Source: Acidiferrum sp963764675 (lineage in GTDB: Bacteria; Acidobacteriota; Terriglobia; Acidiferrales; UBA7541). From it: DNA of 64,000 nucleotides. How positions within the stretch are numbered: the stretch's first letter is position 1; the number at the start of each line of letters is the position of its first letter. The notes beneath the pieces were generated by a model. That model did no database searches. It worked only from the letters and a program-made list of their open reading frames with translations, and was not told the origin of the DNA. The stretch is from contig CAVXTQ010000007.1 in the NCBI GenBank assembly GCA_963764675.1, positions 682,001 through 746,000 of the forward strand. Reading direction: 5' to 3'. Shown here in pieces: positions 1-8,958 of this stretch. Both the position numbers and the translations under genes were made by a program.

Positions 1-1
1 C

Positions 2-412
2 GCATTGCTTGCCGACGAGATCGCTGAGGTCGCAGAGTTCTTCTCCTTCGGCACCAACGACCTCACCCAAACAACCATGGGACTCTCCCGCGACGACGCC
101 GGGCGCTTTCTCCCCGATTACGTCGACGAAAAGAAGGCAGGCGTCTTCGCTGCCGATCCGTTCCAGTCCCTCGATGTCAAAGGCGTCGGCATGCTGATGC
201 GGTGGGGAATCGAGCGCGGCCGCAAGACTCGCCCGAAACTCAAAATCGGGATTTGCGGCGAGCACGGCGGAGATCTGGACAGCGTGAAGTTCTGCCACAC
301 TGTTGGCATGGACTACGTCAGCGCGTCACCCTTCCGCGTTCCAATCTCGCGCCTAGGTGCAGCCCAAGCCGTCGTTGAAGAAAAGAAAGGCGGAAGCAAG
401 AAGCGCAAGTAG
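2..412 (+). CDS. ppdK: Pyruvate phosphate dikinase, C-terminal fragment
   Basis: This is the last 136 residues of pyruvate, phosphate dikinase, which interconverts pyruvate + ATP + Pi and PEP + AMP + PPi in the cytoplasm. The open frame runs off the left edge of the window, so the start is not visible. The fragment is the PEP/pyruvate-binding TIM-barrel end: it has FGTNDLTQ near residue 16 and the catalytic-cysteine motif GICGEHGG near residue 94, followed by the usual closing segment with FRVPISRLGAAQA. The last ten residues are a lysine-rich tail (KKGGSKKRK) that looks lineage-specific. PEP synthase or enzyme I would be the alternatives, but the GTNDLTQTTMG and GICGEHGG pairing favours PPDK. 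Confidence 0.93.
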   Translation, partial: ALLADEIAEVAEFFSFGTNDLTQTTMGLSRDDAGRFLPDYVDEKKAGVFAADPFQSLDVKGVGMLMRWGIERGRKTRPKLKIGICGEHGGDLDSVKFCHTVGMDYVSASPFRVPISRLGAAQAVVEEKKGGSKKRK

Positions 413-559
413 TTCATCAGTGCGCGCGCTGCGAATCGACGGAGATTCCGTCCCGTCGGCGCGCCCACATCTAAACTTTCACGTGAGCTGTCGGCACGGC
501 GACAAAATCACCATGCCGACATTCACACAGTGATCGCCCTTATTCGACACGAAAATGAA

Positions 560-581
560 GGGGCGCAGCATGCTGCGCCCC
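560..581. repeat. Perfect 22-bp GC palindrome
   Basis: GGGGCGCAGCA (560-570) is followed directly by its exact reverse complement TGCTGCGCCCC (571-581). It could form a long hairpin or cruciform between the 3' ends of ppdK and lptFG. No T-run follows on either strand, so an intrinsic terminator is not supported; a REP-like element is more likely. Confidence 0.6.
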
Positions 582-662
582 GTTTCAGCAACCGGTCCAG
601 ATTTATCGACTCGCATTCCCGACGCGGCCTCTCGCTTCTACGCAACGCGATGTCTTGCTTAA

Positions 663-691
663 GTAGCGGCCGCCGACCGTGGCGGGCGCTT
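663..691 (+). repeat. Hairpin repeat family F, copy 1
   Basis: GTAGCGGCCGCC, a 6-nt spacer, then GGCGGGCGCTT. The same 12+6+11 arrangement recurs at 47299-47327 with only the spacer changed, so this is a dispersed repeat. The arms AGCGGCCGCC and GGCGGGCGCT pair with one mismatch. Confidence 0.65.
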
Positions 692-823
692 CTGCCGCAA
701 TCGCGGCACGCTTGGACCAACCCACGCCCATTTGTAGGGGAGCGGCTCGCCCCTCCCGGCCTACAACTCAGACGCATCGTGTCCTGCCGAGGTGCCCATC
801 CCCAAATTAGTGCGCCGGCCACC

Positions 824-3145
824 CTAAGTCGGCATCTTAAAAAAGAAATACAAACCCAAGAAAAAAAACACGATATCCGGCGACCATCCCGCCAGCAGCG
901 GTGGCAATTGCCCCACGCCGCCCATCGCCGCCAGCAACTCCGCGCCAAGCCAATACAGAATTCCGATACCTACACCGATCGCCACTCCGCCAAGCGCCCC
1001 GCGCGTGCCAACCAAAAATGCAAACGGGAACGCCAGCAACATGCTGATGGGAGCAATCAGAGGAAACGCCAACTTTCGGTGCCACTGAACCGTGAGCGCC
1101 GACACATCAAAACCCGCGCGGTGCAACCCATCGATGTAGCGGCGCAACTCACCCCAGTTCATCTGGAACGCCTGCCGAACTTCGCGGTGGAAATAAGTCG
1201 GCGGTTCCGTGAGTTCAGGTAAATCTTTAACATTGAAGCGCTCGTAGCGCGCGATCCTGCCGTCCGAGAAATCCCGCACCCAGCCCGATTCCAGCACCCA
1301 AAGATTCTGCGCATCCGACCACTGCGCCCGCGAAGCGTAGACCCTCCGTCGAACTTGAAACGTGGCGGGATCGATCTCCAAGACGCTAAGCCCTCCGAAG
1401 AGGTTTTGCTGCGAGTCGAACAGGTCGTAGTTATAGATCTTCGAGTTTTCCCCGAAGATCCAGCGCTGCGGCTGGGTGTAGGTCTGCGCCGGGCGGCCCT
1501 TGATTTGGTTGCGCAGCGCGTCCTGGCGCTGGTTGGCGTAGGGCAAGTACGTGTCGTCGAGGATGATCATCGTGGCGGCCAGCGCCACGCCGGCAAACAG
1601 CAGCGGCACGGCGATCCGGTAGAGGCTCGTGCCGCTCGCCTTGCAGGCGACGATCTCATTGTTCTTGCTCATCACGCCAATCGTCACTAGGATGGCCACG
1701 AGCGCGCCGAGCGGTGAAAGTTGATACAACAGATACGGAGTGAGATAAACGAAGTATTCCAGAACGATGAAAAAGGGAATTCGATTGGTTGCAATGTTGT
1801 CCAGCAGCTCGAAGAATGTGAACGCCTCAAAGAGAAAGACGAACGCCGCCATCAGCATCACGAAGTAAAGAAAGAAGCGCCGCAGTAAATAAAGGTCCAT
1901 CAATCGGGGGAAGCTCCCGCTCGACGGCGCCGCTACTTCGAGTTGCGCCCTTACGCCGTTGGTCACCCGGGCGACGGCTGCGCGCGCGCGAGCCCTGCGG
2001 AGCCGCACCAGCCGGAGCCACGTTCGAAAGCGGCTCCACTGCGGAAGCCAGCGAATTTCGCTGTGAAATTGCTCCATGCGCGGAAGCAGCGCGAGTCCCG
2101 CCATCACCAGCAGGATGTCCGGCATCCACAAGCCGACCGCCGGCGGAAGAACGCCTTGACGCGCCATGCCGCTGCCGGTAATCAGGAGCAAGTAGTAGCC
2201 CGCGATCAGGAACACCGCGATCAACGATCCAGCCGCTCGCCCGCCGCGTCGAGGTTGCGCGCCGATCGGAACGGCTATCAATGCGAACGCGAAACACGCC
2301 GCGGGAAATGCCAAGCGGCGATGAAATTCCACGCGAGCTTCGCGCCAGTTTGGTCCCGTATCGGAGGCCAATTCGACCAGGGAGCGCTCGTCGTTCTTCA
2401 CTTGCCGCGTTTGCGTGCGCGCCAGGTCCGTAACCTCGATCGGCAAATCGCTCCGTCCGAAGGCGGTCACCGAATAATGATCCGGATCGGCACGGTCGAA
2501 ATCGTGCGTCGAGCCTCCTTGCAAGTGCAGCTCTAGCTTGCCCTGGTTCGGCGCTGCGACTACAATTGCGTTCTCCGCGAGGGTCAGGCGCGAGCCGTTT
2601 TCCCCGGCGGCCTCCGCCAAAAACACGCCGCGCCATTGCGTGCCGCTGGCTGAAATATCGCTTACGTAAAGCACCATGCGCGGGAAGCGCTCGTCGAAGA
2701 CGCGCGGTTGAACTTGAAAATCAGGAAGCGATGTCAGCAGCTCCGCTTCGAGACTTCGCAACGTGCGAAGCGCGTACGGGCCGAGCCATAGGGTCATCGC
2801 CAGTGTAACTGCTGTGCCGGTTGCCGCCAGCACGCCAACTGGCAGCAGAATTCGCCGGCGGCCGATGCCCAGCGCCGTCAGCGCGATGATTTCGCTGTCG
2901 GCCGACATGCGCCCCAGGCCCAGGAGCACGCCTATCAGAATCGCCATCGGAATCGTGAACGCAAAGACGCCGGGAAAGATGCACAGGAATAGTTCAGCGA
3001 TTTGCGAGCCCGACCCAGTGTGTCTGACAAACAACGCCGTCAACCGCACCAATTGCGGCACGAAGAAAACAAAGGTAAAAACAATCAGGCCAAGGAACGC
3101 ATGACGAAAAACTTCGCGGACAATGTAGCGGTCCAGGATGCGCAT
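824..3145 (-). CDS. lptFG: LptF-LptG fusion, LPS-export ABC permease
   Basis: This 773-residue protein carries both permease halves of the LptB2FG transporter, which extracts lipopolysaccharide from the inner membrane and pushes it onto the periplasmic bridge. Residues 1-355 form a complete YjgP/YjgQ unit: an N-terminal membrane segment after MRILDRYIVREVF, two more helices near 55-125, a periplasmic beta-jellyroll, then three C-terminal helices. A basic linker (about 360-412, rich in Arg) leads to a second unit from about 414 (LMDLYLLRRFFLYF) to the end with the same layout. LptF and LptG are usually separate proteins of about 360 residues; here they are one chain with no stop or frameshift between them. 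LptA, LptB and LptC are not in the window. Confidence 0.9.
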   Translation of the reverse strand: MRILDRYIVREVFRHAFLGLIVFTFVFFVPQLVRLTALFVRHTGSGSQIAELFLCIFPGVFAFTIPMAILIGVLLGLGRMSADSEIIALTALGIGRRRILLPVGVLAATGTAVTLAMTLWLGPYALRTLRSLEAELLTSLPDFQVQPRVFDERFPRMVLYVSDISASGTQWRGVFLAEAAGENGSRLTLAENAIVVAAPNQGKLELHLQGGSTHDFDRADPDHYSVTAFGRSDLPIEVTDLARTQTRQVKNDERSLVELASDTGPNWREARVEFHRRLAFPAACFAFALIAVPIGAQPRRGGRAAGSLIAVFLIAGYYLLLITGSGMARQGVLPPAVGLWMPDILLVMAGLALLPRMEQFHSEIRWLPQWSRFRTWLRLVRLRRARARAAVARVTNGVRAQLEVAAPSSGSFPRLMDLYLLRRFFLYFVMLMAAFVFLFEAFTFFELLDNIATNRIPFFIVLEYFVYLTPYLLYQLSPLGALVAILVTIGVMSKNNEIVACKASGTSLYRIAVPLLFAGVALAATMIILDDTYLPYANQRQDALRNQIKGRPAQTYTQPQRWIFGENSKIYNYDLFDSQQNLFGGLSVLEIDPATFQVRRRVYASRAQWSDAQNLWVLESGWVRDFSDGRIARYERFNVKDLPELTEPPTYFHREVRQAFQMNWGELRRYIDGLHRAGFDVSALTVQWHRKLAFPLIAPISMLLAFPFAFLVGTRGALGGVAIGVGIGILYWLGAELLAAMGGVGQLPPLLAGWSPDIVFFFLGLYFFFKMPT

Positions 3146-3158
3146 GACGAGAACGCTG

Positions 3159-3164
3159 AGTGTA
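3159..3164 (-). promoter_or_regulatory. Probable extended -10 of lptFG
   Basis: On the minus strand TGTTACACT gives an extended -10 (TACACT). The predicted start of transcription is only about 7 nt upstream of the lptFG ATG, leaving no room for a normal Shine-Dalgarno. No clear -35 is visible. Confidence 0.4.
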
Positions 3165-3201
3165 ACACGAGCGCGCTCTCGACGCGGTCGAGGCGCCGCC
3201 G

Positions 3202-5408
3202 ATGAATCGCATCCATTTGGTTGTGTTGTGGCACATGCACCAGCCCCAGTATCGCGATCCTGAAGCGGGACGCTACGTACTGCCGTGGACCCGGCTCCAT
3301 GCGGTGAAAGATTACTGGGGCATGGTGAAGGTGCTCCAGGAAACGCCTGAATTTCATGCCACGTTCAACGTCGTCCCGTCACTCGGCATGCAGCTCGAGG
3401 AATATGCCAGCGGGAAATTTGATGAGCCGTGGTTCGCGCTTGCCTTCAAGAAAACCGATGATCTAACGCGCGAGGACAAAGTCGAGATTTTGGCGCGGGC
3501 CTTTCAGCTCAATCACGAGCGGCTGATGTCGCGCTGGCCCCGCTTCGTCGAGCTCCACGAGTGGTCGCGGCCCGCCGGCGGCGCGCAGGCGCTCGTAACC
3601 TTCACCTCGCGCGATTGGCGCGACCTGCAAGTTCTTTCTCAGCTCGCTTGGATGGACGAAGTCTGGCTCGAGAAAGACGATGTCGTCAGCCGCCTCGCGG
3701 ACAAAGGCAAAGACTACACGGAGCGCGAAAAGAAACGCTGCGCGCCAAGCAACTCGAACTGCTCGCCTTGGTTCTTCCCGTTTATCGCGAGGCGGCGCAG
3801 ACGGGACAGATCGAGCTCAGCACCACGCCCTTCTACCATCCCATTCTTCCGTTGCTATGTGACTCCGACATCGCGCGCGTTGCGAATCCCGGAACACCTC
3901 TGCCGCGGCGCGCTTATCGCCACCCAGAGGATGCGCGCGAACAGTTGCGGCGCGCACGGGCATATCACGAGCGTGTGTTCGGCGCGAAGCCTGCCGGGCT
4001 GTGGCCTTCCGAAGGATCGGTTTCCGATCAAACGCTATCGATTGCGATCGAGGAAGGCTTCCAGTGGTTCGGTACCGACGAAGGGGTTCTCGGACGAACG
4101 CTCAACGTTGGTTTCTTCCGCGATACCACGGGCGTCCCGGCAAATGCCGAGCGTTTGTACAAACCGTGGCGCGTGCAAATCGCGGGCAATGCGATCACCG
4201 GACTCTTTCGCGATCATCAGCTCTCCGATTTGATCGGCTTCGTCTACAGCCGGATGGACTCGAAAGCCGCCGCGCAAGATTTGCACGAAAAGCTGCGCTA
4301 TCTCGGTGAACGCGCGCAGAGCGCGGATCCCCTCACGATCTGTCTTTTTCTGGATGGCGAGAACGCCTGGGAATATTACCCGGGCAACGGTCGCGAATTC
4401 CTGCGTGAATTTTACGGGCGCATCGCGAGCGATCAGGACTTCCGCGCGCTCACCGCAACCGAAGCCATCGCTGCGGCGAAGAACGTGCCCACGAACGGCG
4501 GCATTTTCCCCGGATCCTGGATCAACGCGAATTTCGACGTGTGGATCGGAGACGCCGAAGACGTCGCCGCGTGGGAGCTCCTCTGGGATGCGCGGCAAGC
4601 GTATGGCCGGGCTGCCGAAGCGCGGAAACAGGGCCGCAGCGATGCGCCAACCGAAGCCGCACTTGCTCACGGCGTTCGAATCTCTCCTGGCCGCGGAGGG
4701 TAGCGATTGGTGCTGGTGGTACGGCCCGGAGCACAGCACCGCGAATGACGCCGAATTTGACGCGCTGTACCGCAAGCACCTAACCGGCATCTATCTCGCG
4801 CTCGGGCAAGTGGCTCCCGCCGATCTGGCGAAGCCTATCAAGCGCAGGCCCGAGCACGCTTTGCAAATGGCGCCGGCCGGCCTGCTGAAGATCACGGTGG
4901 ATGGCCGGGACACTTCGTACTTCGAGTGGCTGGGCGCAGGGTTGTATCTCTCCCGAGCGGCGCGGCGGCACGATGCATGGACGCGTCTTCTATCTGCGCG
5001 AGTTGCGCTACGGATTCGAGGAAGAGCGGTTCAGCGTGCGCGTCGATCCATTTATCCGATGCGCTGGGCGAGATGGAAGACCCGGAATTTCGCATCACGA
5101 TCGGCGGCGCGGAAGAATTGACGGTGGTCGTGCAGATCGAGCGCGGGCGCCTGCAAGGGTTCGCCGTCGAAAAAGAGCGCGTATGTTTGCTGAATCCGAC
5201 GAGTGTTGCGAGTGTGGCATTCGATCGCATTCTCGAGGTTTCCGTGCAGCGCAGCGAGATCAACCTCATGGGGCAGAAAACGTTGCGGCTTGGCGTTGCG
5301 CTCTGGCACGGCGGGTTGCCGGTGGACGTGTTGCCGGCCGAGGGCGCACTAGACATCGCGCTGGGCGATGAGCAAGCCTCCTGGCCTATCGAAACCGACA
5401 AGCCGTAA
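3202..5408 (+). CDS. GH57 alpha-glucan hydrolase/transferase, four frameshifts
   Basis: A family 57 glycoside hydrolase (alpha-amylase or 4-alpha-glucanotransferase group) acting on glycogen- or starch-like alpha-glucans. The N-terminus has LWHMHQPQYRDP, the classic GH57 opening. Further on, GLWPSEGSVSD holds the nucleophile Glu and FLDGENAWEYY the acid/base Asp; the C-terminal part is the beta-sandwich domain. The reading frame changes four times, near 3730 (one A short in an AAAA run), 4625-4670, 4950 and 5055. Joined, the pieces give a full-length protein of about 735 residues with both catalytic motifs intact. Because every piece stays conserved, sequencing indels are more likely than decay. 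It diverges from lptFG with 56 nt between the starts. Confidence 0.85.
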
Positions 5409-5459
5409 GCGCAGCTCGGGTCGCTCTGTTTTTTTCTTTACTTCGTTACTTCGGTTTTT

Positions 5460-6608
5460 TCAGAACAACTTCACCGCTAAGTCCTGCGGCCGCTCTCCCA
5501 CCGGGATCATCGTCAACAAACTTTGGTTGTCCATGCGCGCGCGAATGACGGCCAGGTCGCCGGAATCGTGGTTCACCACCAGCAGCAAGTTTTCGGCAGG
5601 ATCGAAGCGCACGGCAGCGGGACCTTGCCCCACGGAGATCAACAGCTCGCGGCCGTTTCCAGTGCGAATCAAGCGGCGATTGTTGATATCGACGGCAGTG
5701 ACGCGGCCTGCCGAAGCATCCGTGATGTACAGCAGGCTGGCGTCCGCGCTCAGAATTCCGCGCGTAGGCGAATAGCCCAGAAGGACATAGTCGCCGACCT
5801 CGTGCGTCCAGGTGTTGATCGCCTGCAGGCCGTGAGAATCGGGAGAGATGACATACAGCTCGCCGCCGTCAGGCTTCAGCAGCATGTCCGAGGGCTTTCC
5901 CGCGAGCTGTAGATTCGCCAGCAAAACACCGCGACGCAGATCGACAACCGATAGGCGCGGCTCACTGCGGCTCAGAACGAACGCCACAGAGCTATCGGGC
6001 ATAACGGTGACCGCTTCGGGCTGCGGCACTACCTGCACGATGCTGCGTTGTGCGAGCGTCGTGGCGTCATGGATTCCCAGCGAAGCGTCCAGGCGATTGA
6101 GAACCACAATGGTTTTGCCATCCGGCGTCAAACGCGCCAGGACGGGTTCGCGTCCCGTATGCGCCCGAGCGACGAACGCGTGCGTCTGGCAGTCGATCGC
6201 CATCACCGTGTCGCTTCCAGAGGACGTCGTATACGCGCGGCTGCCGTCCGCGGAAAAATCCAGCGCGTAGGGAAGTGGGCCGACCGAAATACGCCCACTC
6301 AGTTGATTGGTGCGCGCGTCGAGAATCCATACGTAGCCATCCTCCGAACTCACGCCCCAGACTTCCGCGCGCGTGGGGTGTTCGCGCATGCCCGACAGGC
6401 CTGGCCCAATAGGGATGCGCGAGATGGCGCGAAGCCGTACGAGGTCCACGACTGTTAGGTTGCCGTTGCTGCTGCTGACGTATGCGTTCAGGCGCAGGCC
6501 AGGACGCAGGAACGAGGGACGATGTTCGCGCGCGAGCAGCACGATGGCGCAAACGAGAAGAACGACGCCGACGAAGAGGATGCGAAAATTGGTGCGACGG
6601 CCCCTCAT
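5460..6608 (-). CDS. YVTN/YncE-type beta-propeller protein, membrane-anchored
   Basis: The predicted product (382 residues) starts with a cytoplasmic MRGRRTNF, then one hydrophobic segment (residues 9-27), and the rest is a series of about 40-residue repeats of the kind VGPLPYALDFSADGSRAYTT and QGPAAVRFDPAENLLLVVNH. These are the seven-blade propeller repeats of the YncE/surface-layer YVTN family. The propeller should face the periplasm. Such proteins have been linked to protein or ligand binding, but a specific function cannot be assigned. I chose the ATG at 6608 because the longer frame upstream runs through a palindromic repeat region and has no conserved features. The gene is convergent with the GH57 gene. 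Confidence 0.75.
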   Translation of the reverse strand: MRGRRTNFRILFVGVVLLVCAIVLLAREHRPSFLRPGLRLNAYVSSSNGNLTVVDLVRLRAISRIPIGPGLSGMREHPTRAEVWGVSSEDGYVWILDARTNQLSGRISVGPLPYALDFSADGSRAYTTSSGSDTVMAIDCQTHAFVARAHTGREPVLARLTPDGKTIVVLNRLDASLGIHDATTLAQRSIVQVVPQPEAVTVMPDSSVAFVLSRSEPRLSVVDLRRGVLLANLQLAGKPSDMLLKPDGGELYVISPDSHGLQAINTWTHEVGDYVLLGYSPTRGILSADASLLYITDASAGRVTAVDINNRRLIRTGNGRELLISVGQGPAAVRFDPAENLLLVVNHDSGDLAVIRARMDNQSLLTMIPVGERPQDLAVKLF

Positions 6609-6629
6609 GGCTTGAGGTCCATCCAGGTG

Positions 6630-6768
6630 GCACAGACACTCCTGTCTGTGCGGTCTTGCACCGAACCGAGGTGCACACCGCTGGGCGATTGGGTATCGCA
6701 TCGGCAGACGAGTCGGGCGGCTTGCGTTTCGGTTGCGCCCAAGCTGGCACAGACAAGAGTGTCTGTGC
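6630..6768. repeat. Inverted pair of REP-like hairpins (REPIN-like)
   Basis: Two 22-nt hairpins flank about 95 nt. At 6630-6651 the arms GCACAGACA and TGTCTGTGC enclose CTCC; at 6747-6768 the same arms enclose AGAG. Judged by loop and flank (CAAG close to the stem) the second copy is in inverted orientation to the first, which is the arrangement of a REPIN. It fills the gap between aroF and the beta-propeller gene. Confidence 0.7.
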
Positions 6769-6797
6769 TACTCGGACTACGGGGAGCGAAGATGCGG

Positions 6798-7826
6798 CTA
6801 GTTGACATGGCGATGCAGGACGGTGGCGATCTGGCGGACTTCTTCGGTGAGCTCGGCGAACTCTTCCGGGAGGATCGATTGCATTCCGTCGGAGAGGGCT
6901 TTGTCCGGCTCGTGGTGAACTTCGACGAGCAGACCGTCGGCGCCGACCGCGATCGCGGCGCGAGAGAGCGGCAGGACCTTGTGCCGCTTGCCAGTGCCGT
7001 GGGAGGGATCGACGAGAATCGGAAGGTGGCTGCGTTTCTTGACCGCGGGCACTACGGCAAGATCTAAAGTGTTTCTTGAGAAGTCCGAGAAGGTCCGAAC
7101 ACCGCGCTCGCAGAGCATCACGTTGTAGTTGCCTTCGGACAGGATATATTCGGCGGCCATCAGAAATTCGTCGAGGGTGGCGGACATGCCGCGCTTGAGA
7201 AGCACGGGCTTCTTGGCGCGGCCCGCGCGCTTGAGCAACGAGAAATTCTGCATGTTGCGCGCGCCGATCTGGATCACGTCGGCGTATTCCTCCACCAAGT
7301 CGAGGCTCTCGTTGTCGATGGCTTCGGTGATGATGCCGAAGCCGTGCGTCTCGCGGACCTTGGCGAGGATCTTCAGGCCCGCCTCGCCCAGCCCTTGAAA
7401 GCTATATGGGGAAGTGCGCGGCTTGTACGCCCCTCCGCGGAACAGTCGGCAGCCGGCCTTGGCGACGCGCTCGGCGATGGCCATGCATTGCTCTTCAGTC
7501 TCCACCGCGCAGGGACCAGCGACCATGGCGACATGATCGCCGCCCACAAGGACGTCGCCCCGGGGCGTCGGGATGCGCAGCACGGTGTCTTCGGCCTTAG
7601 CGTCCCGGCTGACCAGCTTGTAGGGCTTGCTGACCGGGATGCACTCCACCACCCCAGGCAGCGATTCCAGCACGCCCAGGTCGACGGCACCCTCATTTCC
7701 GGTGATGCCGATCGCCGTACGAATCGCCCCGGGAATGGGATGCGCCTTGAAGCCAAGGCTCTCGATGCGCTTGCAGACAGCGCGAACTTGTTCCTCAGTG
7801 GCGTGCGACTGCATCACAACTAACAT
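6798..7826 (-). CDS. aroF: 3-deoxy-7-phosphoheptulonate synthase (DAHP synthase, type I-beta)
   Basis: Catalyses the first step of the shikimate pathway: PEP + erythrose-4-phosphate to DAHP. The 342-residue protein has a ferredoxin-like/ACT-type N-terminal regulatory domain (about 1-70, from MLVVMQSHATEEQ) followed by the TIM barrel. Visible motifs are VAGPCAVETEEQ, KPRTSPYSFQG, TEAIDNESLD, IQIGARNMQNF, LLKRGMSATLDE, CERGVRTF and DPSHGTGKR, which supply the metal and substrate ligands. Length and architecture match the Thermotoga-type enzyme regulated through its N-terminal domain. The ATG at 7826 is preferred over longer starts because the family begins at this point. Confidence 0.95.
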   Translation of the reverse strand: MLVVMQSHATEEQVRAVCKRIESLGFKAHPIPGAIRTAIGITGNEGAVDLGVLESLPGVVECIPVSKPYKLVSRDAKAEDTVLRIPTPRGDVLVGGDHVAMVAGPCAVETEEQCMAIAERVAKAGCRLFRGGAYKPRTSPYSFQGLGEAGLKILAKVRETHGFGIITEAIDNESLDLVEEYADVIQIGARNMQNFSLLKRAGRAKKPVLLKRGMSATLDEFLMAAEYILSEGNYNVMLCERGVRTFSDFSRNTLDLAVVPAVKKRSHLPILVDPSHGTGKRHKVLPLSRAAIAVGADGLLVEVHHEPDKALSDGMQSILPEEFAELTEEVRQIATVLHRHVN

Positions 7827-7990
7827 GGCGGGTTCCCCTGACCGGTAGCGAGAACGCGAGTGTACTGCATCCCCACGGACCGGACAAATCGCAGCAGGTA
7901 GTGAGCTGCCGGGCGATGAACCGATTTCCTGAGGACATGGCTTCGCAGGCTGCGGAAAACGTCCAGTGCTCAGGGGCCGGACTCCCGGGA

Positions 7991-8091
7991 ACGCCAATCT
8001 CCCGATTGGCGTCCAGCGATAAACCCCGCGCCTTCGATCGGATTCAGAATCTGTGTGGCCGGGTGCCCAGACGCCGGTTTTGCGTCTGGGC
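7991..8091. repeat. Two perfect hairpins between aroF and a GNAT gene
   Basis: ACGCCAATC/GATTGGCGT with a 4-nt loop lies at 7991-8012, and GCCCAGACGC/GCGTCTGGGC with a 7-nt loop at 8065-8091. The second lies just past the stop of the upstream GNAT gene and could end its transcript, though no T-tract follows on the minus strand. Both look like REP-type palindromes. Confidence 0.5.
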
Positions 8092-8108
8092 CCATCCTGC
8101 GAATGCAG

Positions 8109-8945
8109 TCAGTCGAAACGATAGCGGAGCACTTCCGCGATCGCTCTATACCCAATGCGGCGATAGATGGAGTTCGACGTCGGATTGCCTAGGTCGGTGT
8201 AAAGCATGCAGCGGTGGCCGCTCTGGCGGATCGAGGTCGAGAGCTCCAGCACGCAAGCGGCGGCGTAGCCTTGTCGCCGGTGTTCTGGGGGCGTGTAAAC
8301 ACCGCTCACCCGGACCACGCCTTCGACCGGCGCGCGGCCAACGGCCATCGAGATCGGCTGGCCGTTATCCCAGAGCCACACTTGTCCTGCAGAGATCAAC
8401 CTGCCAACGACGGCATCGGGATCGCTCAGCGGTTCATGCACTTCCTCGTGAAACGCGCGCGCCCACCGAGCCACTAAAGCGTGGTCCTCGGCACCTGCTT
8501 TCCGAAACTGGCCATCGATGGCGGACCCTTTTGGGGGATCGAGGAATTCGTACAGACGCTGTCCGTGCGTGGGGACAGCCGCCGACTTATGTCGCTCGGT
8601 CCACTGACCCGCAAAGGTCGCGGCGGTCGCTGCTTCGCCGTTTACCCCCGGCAGGGCGACTCCCGCATCGGCAATCGCGTTTACCATCGCAACCGTCACG
8701 TCTGGTTCCATCGGAGTAAGTGTGGCGGCAAAGGTGAGCGGCGATTGGAAAACGACGCCGGCAATCTTCTCGCCGTCAATCTTATCGCGGTGGACAACCC
8801 AGTACCGCCCCGGCTCGCTCCGCGCCACACGAGCGTGCAGGAGCGAAAGAACCAAGTTGTGAAGGACCGGCTGCGAGGCAAGGAATCCTCCGGCAATGGT
8901 CAGGACCCGTGCCGGATCGTCACTAAAGGTTACCCGGATGTCCAT
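8109..8945 (-). CDS. GNAT family N-acetyltransferase
   Basis: A 278-residue protein whose C-terminal half is a GNAT fold. The acetyl-CoA-binding signature VSGVYTPPEHRRQGYAAA is clear at about residue 215-232, followed by CMLYTDLGNPTSNSIYRRIGY, the usual beta5-alpha4 end. The N-terminal half (about 1-130) is a degenerate second GNAT-like domain, as found in two-domain members of this group. The acceptor substrate cannot be told from sequence. It lies downstream of the YdeI-like gene on the same strand with a 159-nt gap, so it probably has its own promoter. Confidence 0.8.
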   Translation of the reverse strand: MDIRVTFSDDPARVLTIAGGFLASQPVLHNLVLSLLHARVARSEPGRYWVVHRDKIDGEKIAGVVFQSPLTFAATLTPMEPDVTVAMVNAIADAGVALPGVNGEAATAATFAGQWTERHKSAAVPTHGQRLYEFLDPPKGSAIDGQFRKAGAEDHALVARWARAFHEEVHEPLSDPDAVVGRLISAGQVWLWDNGQPISMAVGRAPVEGVVRVSGVYTPPEHRRQGYAAACVLELSTSIRQSGHRCMLYTDLGNPTSNSIYRRIGYRAIAEVLRYRFD

Positions 8946-8952
8946 CGCGAGA

Positions 8953-8958
8953 CTTTTA
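8953..8958 (-). promoter_or_regulatory. Candidate -10 of the GNAT gene
   Basis: On the minus strand TGGTAAAAG gives an extended -10-like box ending 7 nt before the ATG, consistent with a leaderless or very short-leader transcript. No -35 is evident. Confidence 0.3.

Larger units (their letters stand above)
413..823. other. Intergenic stretch rich in palindromes, no gene
   Basis: I see no convincing gene in these 411 bases; open frames here are extensions or shadows of neighbours. The stretch holds several inverted repeats: GACGGA/TCCGTC with a 3-nt loop (438-452), GTCGGCA/TGCCGAC (490-496 and 514-520), a perfect 22-bp palindrome (560-581), a 29-nt imperfect hairpin repeat (663-691) and TTGTAGG/CCTACAA (732-738 and 760-766). 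It separates two convergent genes (ppdK and lptFG), where terminators and REP-like elements are expected, but none of these stems is followed by a clear T-tract. Confidence 0.6.

Noticed and set aside
477..487. TTTCACGTGAG, resembling the centre of a parS site
   Set aside because: Only the inner TTCACGTGA matches; the outer arms of the 16-bp parS palindrome do not, and it is 34 kb from parAB.
530..1222. A 230-codon plus-strand frame spanning the palindrome-rich gap and the 3' end of lptFG
   Set aside because: The composition is that of noise, half of it is antisense to the conserved LptG half, and the rest covers hairpin repeats.
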